From Chromera velia (Eukaryota; Sar; Chromeraceae), in the NCBI GenBank assembly GCA_018398765.1, contig JAHBMJ010000433.1, forward strand, positions 1 to 41,797: DNA of 41,797 nt. Direction: 5' to 3'. Shown here piece by piece: positions 34,043 through 41,797 of this stretch. Each line of letters starts with the position of its first letter. The first letter of the stretch is position 1. A program made the position numbers and the translations under genes. The notes beneath the pieces were generated by a model, which worked only from the letters and a program-made list of their open reading frames with translations, ran no database searches and was not told the origin of the DNA.

Positions 34043-37000
34043 ATGGACAGGTTCACACAGACCTTGGTCATCATGGTCATGGTGACTGTGTTCATCGACA
34101 TGATGAGTGTCGGTGACTGAATTGGCGAGAGAGGCATCCCTGTGTTGTCTTTTCTTGGTTTCAAAAAGAGAGACAGATACATAGTTGCTTTTGTGTGCTT
34201 GTGTGCAGGTGTCCCTGGTCATCCCCATCCTCCCTTTCTTGATTGTCCAGTACGGAGCAGAGGACTTCTGGATCGGTAAGAAGCAAGAAGACGGGGAAAT
34301 TATGGTATCTTTGAATTCCGTCCATTCTTCACAGGCGCAATCGATCTCGTCTTTCCTTCCGTGCAGGCATTCTCTTTGCGTCCTACGCAGCAACACAGGT
34401 CAGGCAAAACAGGGTGCTGGCCTGGTGAGCAGGAAAAGAAGGACGGGTGAAACGTATGCAATTGCCCTTTCTCAACTTTTTGCCCTTATCTGTCAGCTCC
34501 AGATTGCGTGTCTTGTTATGTACATCCATCATGTGGGTAGACGGAGTCCAAAGAAGCATTTAGGATATATATTCTTGAGTGTCTGTCTGCAGATGATCAG
34601 TAATGTCCTGCTCTCACGTGCTGCTGACAAGTACGGCACAAAAACGGGACTTCTCCTCTCACTTGTGGGAAGCACGGTCGGTCAGAAAATAAGCGTGTTT
34701 GCTGCTTGTTCCTCAACTCATCCTCTCAGTCTACGTCCGAAAGTCGACAGGAACGGTGTCGGTTGCATCCATTCTCATGCGTGCAATCGCCCCATCACCT
34801 GCTTCTCTCTTTACACTCCCGAAGTCTGTCGCTCAGCCTCAATCTCGAAAAACTCATGTCCCTTTGTTCTCCGTCTGCGTGCAGGTGGGAAACGTTGTCA
34901 CAGGGTTCAGTTTCAACATTGCGACTCTGATCGCTTTTCGCGGTCAGCCTCTTCTCTCACCTCCCTCTCTCTCTCCCTCCCTCCCTCCCTCCCTCCCTCC
35001 TCTCTTCTCGTTCTCTCCGGTTTCCTCTTCCCATTCTCACTACACTTGAGTATGCATACTTTGTCTAAAGCACATCGAGAGTCTCTCTGCACACTGTCTG
35101 TCTGCTCTTTACTCTGCCTCTCTTTCTCTCTCTTTGTCGTTCCCTGTGTGAACGTGTGTGTGCTCGTACGTGTGTGGGTATGTGCACATGTCTGAGTTAT
35201 GCCGCATGTCTGTTTGCAGCCCTGACTGGCCTCTTCGCTGGTTCCGCACCCGTTGCTCAGGGTTTCATCGTTCGTGTGTGCGAGCCTCAAGAGCGACCAA
35301 AGTGGCTCGCTCTCTCAGGTGCTCTGACGTCCTCAGCCCTTTTGTTCGGCCCGGCAGTTGCGGGGGGACTGTCTACTTACTTTCTCGAGCTGCCGTTCTT
35401 CGTCGCAGGGGCAGTGGCAGGGGTGAATCTTTTGTTCGTGTTGTTCATGTTCAAGGAACCGCCGAAGAAAGAGCCAGTAGACCCGTCTGAAGCGCCGCAA
35501 AGTCCTGAGGTGGCGGGGTCGGCGCAAGGTGCAGAGGGCGGGGTAGCGCCGGAGGAGGGCGAAGAAGCAGGCGAAGGCGAAGGCGATGCAGTCAGCCGAG
35601 ACAGACAGCCGGTCGAGCCGAAATTCGACGGCCTCCCTCCAGCAGCAGACTTAATTTCAATGGAATCTATGAATGTGCCAATATATTAATACATGGGATC
35701 CTTTTTTCAACACAATCGGCATGTAATCACGTATCGAAAACACGGAGAAGAGGCGGTAAAAACAGGAAGAGAAGATGGTTGTTCGGCAGTCGGATCTGTT
35801 GAAAGAGAGCATGGGGATGCGGCGAAGTTGTTGGCTCTCTTCTGTGAATACCTTTTCGCTGCATGCATGCGTTATTGGTGTATGAGCATTCCCCTTTGCT
35901 GACACACACTTTCCTTGGTGGTGTCTGCCTGTCCTCGCTTTCCCTGTTCCTTCTTCCGCCTCCTCTTCTTGCTCAGTTCAGCTCTGTCTTTGTCGTACTC
36001 TGCTCGCTTGTCCGTCGTTGGTCGTTGTCTCCTCCTTGCTTCAGGGGGCAGTTCGCTTAATTCTTTTTTTTTCTTTTCGGTTCAGACAAAAGAGCTCCTC
36101 CCGACTCAACCCCCATTAAGCCCAAACGTGTTCGTCGAATCCCTCTTTTCTTTTCATGTCTTCCTGTTGAATAGAGCTCATTTTTCACGTCTCCTCAGTA
36201 TGTTTGGTCCACGAAATTCTCTACCTACCTGGGGTGCAGAAAAGCACACGGAAGCAAAAGCAATACCGAAAAGACACATCGATGCACGAAAGCAATCGTA
36301 CACTCACGCATACACATGCAGAAGCATGCCGACATACCCTGGTGCATGCATGCGCGCATGCAGTCCAAGGCGTCCCCTGCCGAAGGCGTACATGAAGGCG
36401 CAGAGGTGAAGAGGAAGACCGTGGAAGAAGTGGACCTCTCTCTTGGCTTCGGCCTCCAGGGCAAAGACTCGGTCAGCCAGTCAGTCAGTCAGACAGTCAG
36501 ACAAGCAGACTGATAGGAGTGTGTCATTTTGTTTCGTCCAAAACCCGCATACAAAACACACATAATTATGCGCAAAGAAGTGCAAGCAGGAGTGCTGTCC
36601 TTCTCGCACCGTAAAATCATGAACAGCTGGGCAGCCAGTCAGTAAGTCAGGGGGCAAGAATCTGCTGCACAAAACTCTCCTGTCGCTGTACAACAACGAG
36701 ACTACATTCAGAAGGCCAAAAACCTTCCGAGCCAGTACAGATGTTTGTACATACACAAACAAACAAGCGCCGTACATGCCAGTACAGATGTTTGTACATA
36801 CACAAACAAACAAACGCCATACATGCCAGTACAGATGTTTGTACATACACAAACAAACAAACGCCATACATGCCAGTACAGATGTTTGGACATGCATACA
36901 CAAACAAACGCCATACATGCCAGTACAGATGTTTGTTCATACATACACAAACAAACAAGCGCCGTACATGCCAGTACAGATGTTTGTACATACACAAACA

Positions 37001-38877
37001 AACAAACGCCATACATGCCAGTACAAATGTTTGTACATGCATACACAAACAAACAAACGCCATAGATGCCCCCAAATCCGTGCGAGCGCAGGTCAAAGAT
37101 GGGAGTCCGAAGGCGATGGGGCAGCCCGAGCATGAGCCCTCAAACCTTCAGGTCCTTTCTGCAAATGGAGAAGAAAAGGACACCGAAAAGGGAAAGACCC
37201 CTCTGCCGGTTGTCACAGTGCAAGAGCCAGAAGGCCAGACGAAGGGAGAAGGCGGAGAGGCGTCGCAAGGCCTCTCCCCTCCTCCTCAGGCATCAGCCTC
37301 CGTTAACCGAGTGGTCAGTGTGCGTTTGTTCTTCTTTGTGAAGGCGCAGTTCTGCCTTCGAATTTATTGGTCACATATTCTACGGGCGTAGCTGTCTATC
37401 CGGAACTCGATTCAGTTTTTCATTCCCTCCGCAGTACCAGCGTTGCTGGTGGGGTTTCCGAACAGGGTATGCGTCGATCTTTCGTTCTTCCCTACCGCGT
37501 ATGAGTCTGTAGGTCTTCACAAAAGACGTATTCAAGTAGAGATGTATGCGGAAACGAATACGAATATGTCTCTGCTTTGTTCCCTCTTCCTGGTTTCAGG
37601 TGGGATCCGTCACCACACGCAGCATGGTGTCGTCCGTTGGGGGCACGCCAGAGAAAGTCGAAATCGCCCCTGTGGCACAAATCGGATTCGCAACCTTCCT
37701 CCATGGGGGCGGATTTGCTGCGATACAGGTGGGAGTGCAGACTGACTGAAAATGATGAGATGAAACGCAAAAGGTTGTGATGCGACACCCCTTTTTGTGG
37801 AAGGCGGGCAGTCAGGAATGAAGGGTAAGAGACGACTCTGAGGGGGGTTTTGCATCGTTTCTTCTGTTATACCTCGCCCATTGGACATCTTGTCTGTCTG
37901 TCAGTGTATGCATAGCTTCTCGTGGACTTACGCGGGATTGTCATTACTACTGTATTTCATGTCTTCCGTGACTTGCATTTGTTTTCGTACACGTGCGTCC
38001 CCTCTGTGTGTCCTGCAGGCTCTGATCGGTTTATACGCTGAGCAGGTGTTTGGTGTGACGGCATTGGATCTTGGGTTCATTATGACGGGCGTGGCTGTGA
38101 TCTTCATCTTGACTCAATTCTTTGTGTTCACACCTCTTCAAAAGAATTGGGGTATAGAGATCACGGTGATCATCGGGGAGTGCATTGTGGTTGCCTCTTT
38201 CTTCACGATCTTCATTCCAACTCAACTTTGGGCCTTCCTTGTGATCCTCTACATCTTTGTGGTCAGTACTGCCCCAGACGGCGGCAGGATTATTCATATA
38301 ATCCACAAGGCATGCATGAACATGTCACCACAAAACTTAATAACACACGGACGCTCGATTTCTTCTCAACTATGGGCCCTTCCTCTTCCTCTTTCAGAAA
38401 TCCACCACTCCTCCATCGCTTGGCCCTCTGCCTCTTCTCGCTCAGTTGTTCTACCTCCATCGCTTCAATCAACCTACGCTTCCCTCCATGTGTACATTCG
38501 TGAACTGTGCAGCTGGGCAATTCCCTGATCATTCCGGCAGTGCCCACAATGCTCTCATTCTTCACGACCTCCAAACACGTCACCACAGTGGTGTCTGTCG
38601 GACAGACATCTATGGCGGCCGCGAGGGTGATCTTTCCTCTCTTCCTCGGTCGGTCCGGGTGGGTGGGTTGGTCGGTGAGTGGATTGGTGAGCACACGCTC
38701 ACCGGGTTTGTTTCTCTTCTTTTCCGAGCGCATCCTTACCACCGATGTGCGCTCTTCCTGCATACGCTCCGGTCTGCTGGGCTGTGCGTCTGGCTATGTT
38801 CTTCAACCTTCAGTGCTTCATCGGCAATGAAAGCATATGGATTAGTAGATGCTGCATTGATGTATGACCAGCCTTCC

Positions 38878-38919
<42 letters not shown>

Positions 38920-39435
38920 TTTCTTCCTTTTTGTTCTCTTATTTGCTCTTCTCTCTGTTTTGTTCAGGATTTCTTCTCGAGCTGAACCCCTCTCTCCCCT
39001 GGATTGTCTCCGGTGCCGTCTGTTCGGCTGCCCTTGGAGTGTGGATCTTCGTCCTTGTTAAGGGAGACCTCAGAAGGAAGAAGGCAGAGGTGGGCCGGGC
39101 GGTGGGCGCGTATGTGGGGGGGGACGTGTTTTGGCGGCTGTCTGCCGCGTCTCTTAGAGTGCGCGCCAAAGACGAAATGCTGAGACGGGAGGAAAGAATA
39201 GAAGAAAAAAAAAAGCACACAGAAAGAAAGAAGGAGCAATTTTGTCTCTCTCCCTCTGTGTCGCCGTCTGCGGCTCTGCCTCTTTTGAATTGTCTCTTTT
39301 CTACCTCTCTGTCGGTTGGTCGGTCAGTTGATCGGAGGGAGGTTGGAGGAGATAGGCAGAGGAGAGTGGCAAGCAAGGGGGGAAACGTCTGGGTGAACTT
39401 GACCCTATCCCCCCCCCGCCCTCCATCTCTCTCTC

Positions 39436-39475
<40 letters not shown>

Positions 39476-40445
39476 CGCATGAGTGTGTGTCTGCAGTCTG
39501 TTCCTCCAAAGGTGATGCTGCTCCAGTCTCGTCTGAACACGAAGAGAGAGAAGGTGAGCTCGTCGGAGAAGGCAGCTCTGGGGGAGTGGTTCTCGGACTT
39601 CCTCATGGAGAGGAACTACACCAGATGGAAGGCGCACGTGAGGGAACTGGAGGTGAGTCAGCCCTACCTCATATGCGTGCTTATGCGTACACGAAAGAAT
39701 GTATGTATATGTGCTTCACGTAAGGGGGTGCTCAATGCATCTATTGTTGTTCTGTCTTCCTGGTCAACAGAGAGAGTTCTTGACGCCGAGAGATAGGGGT
39801 AGAGAAAAGCCGAGTTGGGTGGGTAGGTGATCGTAGCAGGTCCTTGAATGTCAATGTCTGGGCAGGCCCTTGAATGTTTTTGCCTGCCGACAAGAAAAGT
39901 CAGGCAGGAAGGCGTCGAAGGAAACCAAAAAGGGATTTTTTGTCAGATGCAGTGCACTCAGTCAGTGAGCAGTGCATGTACGCGTCGGGTCACTCGGAAC
40001 AAAACGGATAAAGAATCATTGAGACAAAAGATCCCCCCCCTCACCTAGCAGAGACTTCCCACTTCTCATCCTCTTTTCTTCCCTTTTTTTTTATCTCTCT
40101 GGCGTGTGAATCCAGCTCTGTCTCCTGTGTCAATAATCTGAAGACGAAATCGGAATCCTTCACGAATCTATCATACAAGCGTCCGTTTCTCTGTAAACGT
40201 GTAACTCTCGTTTTAGCGATGAAAATGCGCACACCTCCTCTCGGCAGCTTATGCCCCATGCGCCTCCCCAATGTCAACAGATTGCTTTCTTTGTGTTCTC
40301 ACATGCACAGAGCAAGTACAGGTCCGGTGTGTGATTGTAGCTGTCTTCTGTTTGCCTTTCTGTCGGTCCGACTGTCTGTCTCTGTCTGTCTGTCTGTCTG
40401 TCTGTCTTATCTGTCCGTCTGTCCTATGTGTCTGTCCTGCCTTCC

Positions 40446-40481
<36 letters not shown>

Positions 40482-40487
40482 CGTCTG

Positions 40488-40523
<36 letters not shown>

Positions 40524-40832
40524 TATCTGTCCGTCTGTCCTATGTGTCTGTCCTGCCTGCCTGCCTGTCTGTCTGTCTGTCTGTCTGCCTGTCTGTCTGT
40601 CTGTCTGTCTGCAGATCGTCCTCGATGCAGCGCTCCCCCCCCTTGCAGCAGATGCAGACGTGCGAAGAGAGGAAGTCACATATATTCTCAGGTCGGTCAC
40701 TCAGTTGATGGCACAAATCTGTGGTTCTCTGTCGAATGTTTCGTTCAGTAGACAAACAACATGCATGCACCAATGAAGAATGCAGGTTGACAAACATCTC
40801 TCCGCTCTGCATTGTCTCTTCTTGCGTCGACA

Positions 40833-40869
<37 letters not shown>

Positions 40870-41494
40870 CCTCCCTCCCTCTGACTCTCTCCAAAGAGAC
40901 ATCCCGATGTGATGAGGATCACGGAACTTTGTTGGCGTAGACAGCCTCATGCAGCATCGCGTACCAAAATCCAATGAATAGCTTTCACATCCCCCGATTG
41001 CTGAGGAGGAGAAGGAGAGGAAAGGAAAGGCGATAAAAGAGAAACGATTTCGTTAGAGAGATTGCAGTTTCCACATAAGAACAAAAACGGTTCGAGAGAC
41101 AAACAGGACGCAAAGAGTGTTGTCGGACCTGGCTGACATACCTGGCTGACCCGCTTAATGTCCCCGCGGCCGAAGATCCCGTGTCTCTCTCTACCTGCCT
41201 ACGTGCCTGCCTGTCAATTTTCATGTAAGTTTTCTGTCTGACTGACTCAATGTCTCTCCGCCGTCCACAAAAGCCCCCCACAAGGTAAATGGATGCAGCC
41301 AGATATCTGTGCATGGACTTCGGCAGAAGGAAGATTTTGGGTACACATGCATGTGTTGAGTGACGTAGTGACACCTTTCCCTTTGTATCTCTTTCTTTCT
41401 TAATTCTCTCTGCAGGGAGGCCCCCAAGGCAAAGAAACGGTATCTCGACTGGAGAGAGGTCACTGTGGCCACCTGCGCCCTCCCTGTCACATGA
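34043..41494 (+). CDS. Major facilitator superfamily transporter, 12 TM, with long central loop
   Basis: Exons: 34043-34108, 34209-34275, 34367-34398, 34593-34676, 34885-34942, 35220-35590, 36364-36471, 37092-37313, 37600-37728, 38019-38261, 38513-38648, 38968-39089, 39497-39652, 40615-40691 and 41416-41494. Phases agree throughout, giving 649 residues and a TGA stop. TM1 reads VFIDMMSVSLVIPILPFLI. MFS motif A, SRAADKYGTKTGLL, lies at residues 63-76 between TM2 and TM3. TMs 3-6 run to about residue 180. A hydrophilic loop (about 182-358) rich in E, P, G and K separates the halves; drug:H+ antiporter relatives usually have a shorter one. The second half starts QIGFATFLHGGGFAAIQALI and ends PSLPWIVSGAVCSAALGVWI. 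A ~115-residue cytoplasmic tail follows. The pattern is DHA1/TetA-like; the substrate cannot be told from sequence. Confidence 0.93.
34969..35001. repeat. (CTCC)n tract in an MFS intron
   Basis: TCTC/CCTC units downstream of the exon ending at 34942. Confidence 0.8.
36732..37066. repeat. 47-bp minisatellite, seven copies, in an MFS intron
   Basis: The unit CCAGTACAGATGTTTGTACA + TACACAAACAAACAAACGCC + ATACATG repeats seven times with small indels (CATGCATA or CATACATA insertions) and G/A variants (AAGCGCCG versus AAACGCCA). It lies wholly within the intron 36472-37091. Each unit contains the palindrome TGTACA. Confidence 0.9.
38880..38914. repeat. (CT)n tract in an MFS intron
   Basis: A pyrimidine repeat about 55 bases upstream of the exon starting at 38968. 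Confidence 0.85.
39436..39475. repeat. (GT)n tract in an MFS intron
   Basis: A GT repeat about 20 bases upstream of the acceptor TGTGTCTGCAG at 39496. Confidence 0.85.
40375..40613. repeat. (CTGT)n array running into an MFS acceptor
   Basis: About 240 bases of CTGT units, with a longer ~114-base period visible because the block TTATCTGTCCGTCTGTCCTA occurs twice. It ends CTGTCTGTCTGCAG at the exon start 40615, so the microsatellite is the pyrimidine tract. Confidence 0.9.
40833..40867. repeat. (CT)n tract in the last MFS intron
   Basis: Simple CT repeat. Confidence 0.85.
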
Positions 41495-41797
41495 GGGCGG
41501 GGGCCTGGGGTCATTTGCGTATCTGCTGTTACTTGTTTCTTTCTGTGTGTCTATCTGTCTGTCTTCTGCATGCCTTCCTCGGGGCGCATCGAGTCATCGA
41601 TCGATCCATCGGCAACGCGCAGGAGGGCGATGTGCATGGGAGGCAAACTTGGAAGCGGCAGTGTGTGTGGCCTGCTTGGCCGGAGTGGGGGCACTCACTT
41701 GATCCATTCTGTGTGCGAGCTCGGCCGGGGATTGGGGGGATACTGCGGGAGGGAGAAAGGGGTAAGACGAAAGGGAATACAGAAAAAAGAAAGAGGG
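41495..41797. other. 3' flank of the MFS gene
   Basis: Untranslated and flanking sequence. I see no gene. Confidence 0.5.

Noticed and set aside
34677-34884. Possible extra MFS exon reading VYVRKSTGTVSVASIL
   Set aside because: It does not keep phase, whereas joining 34676 to 34885 does and gives a normal MFS helix (VGNVVTGFSFNIATLIAFR).
36732-37066. Regularly spaced repeats resembling a CRISPR array
   Set aside because: The units are directly tandem without unique spacers, and the DNA is from an intron-rich eukaryote.
36741-37391. 216-residue plus-strand open frame with repeated HASTDVCTYTNKQT-like units
   Set aside because: The N-terminal part is the 47-bp minisatellite. Only the stretch from 37092 to 37313 is a phase-consistent exon of the MFS gene.
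37437-37469. Possible short MFS exon after CCTCCGCAG
   Set aside because: Its 32 bases would break the frame between two exons that join perfectly in phase 0 (37313 to 37600).
1-41797. tRNA or rRNA genes
   Set aside because: No cloverleaf with conserved box A/B sequences and no rRNA-like conserved core was recognised on either strand.

Overview
This is an intron-dense nuclear DNA window from a eukaryote, probably a protist. Three conserved genes could be threaded exon by exon with codon phase preserved at essentially every junction, and a fourth, very large gene runs off the left edge. Introns are short, exons are small (several of 17-30 bases), and di-, tri- and tetranucleotide repeats are everywhere. 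An alveolate such as a chromerid alga (Chromera-like) is my best guess. This is inference from gene style only; no rRNA or organelle marker is present.

Layout. (1) About 195-16446, minus strand: a giant mosaic gene. Read 5' to 3' on the minus strand it encodes a seven-repeat RCC1-type beta-propeller, ten calcium-binding EGF domains (one per exon), a stalk region without a recognised family, and probably a membrane segment, a ~555-residue charged loop and at least four more membrane segments. It continues past base 1. (2) 17290-22612, plus strand: proteasome 20S subunit alpha-6 (PSMA1/Pre5 type), ten exons. (3) 22613-26086: the 3' intergenic stretch between PSMA1 and SEC61, holding an AT-rich island and a probable 243-bp MITE. 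(4) 26087-32715, minus strand: Sec61 alpha, the protein-conducting channel of the ER, about sixteen exons. (5) 32716-34042: divergent promoter region with a very GC-rich patch. (6) 34043-41494, plus strand: a 12-TM major facilitator superfamily transporter of 649 residues, fifteen exons, with a long hydrophilic central loop.

Gene order gives two divergent pairs (giant gene/PSMA1, SEC61/MFS) and one convergent pair (PSMA1/SEC61). The genes do not form a pathway; the proteasome subunit and Sec61 are housekeeping.

The most unusual signals are: the RCC1 + EGF + membrane architecture; an atypical 5' splice site with C at +3 in about two thirds of introns (GTCRGY) and G at +5 in all 37 introns I checked; the fact that many donors are the first unit of a tetranucleotide microsatellite; a 66-bp triplication that copies an exon end and its donor inside PSMA1; and recent tandem duplication of EGF exon pairs.
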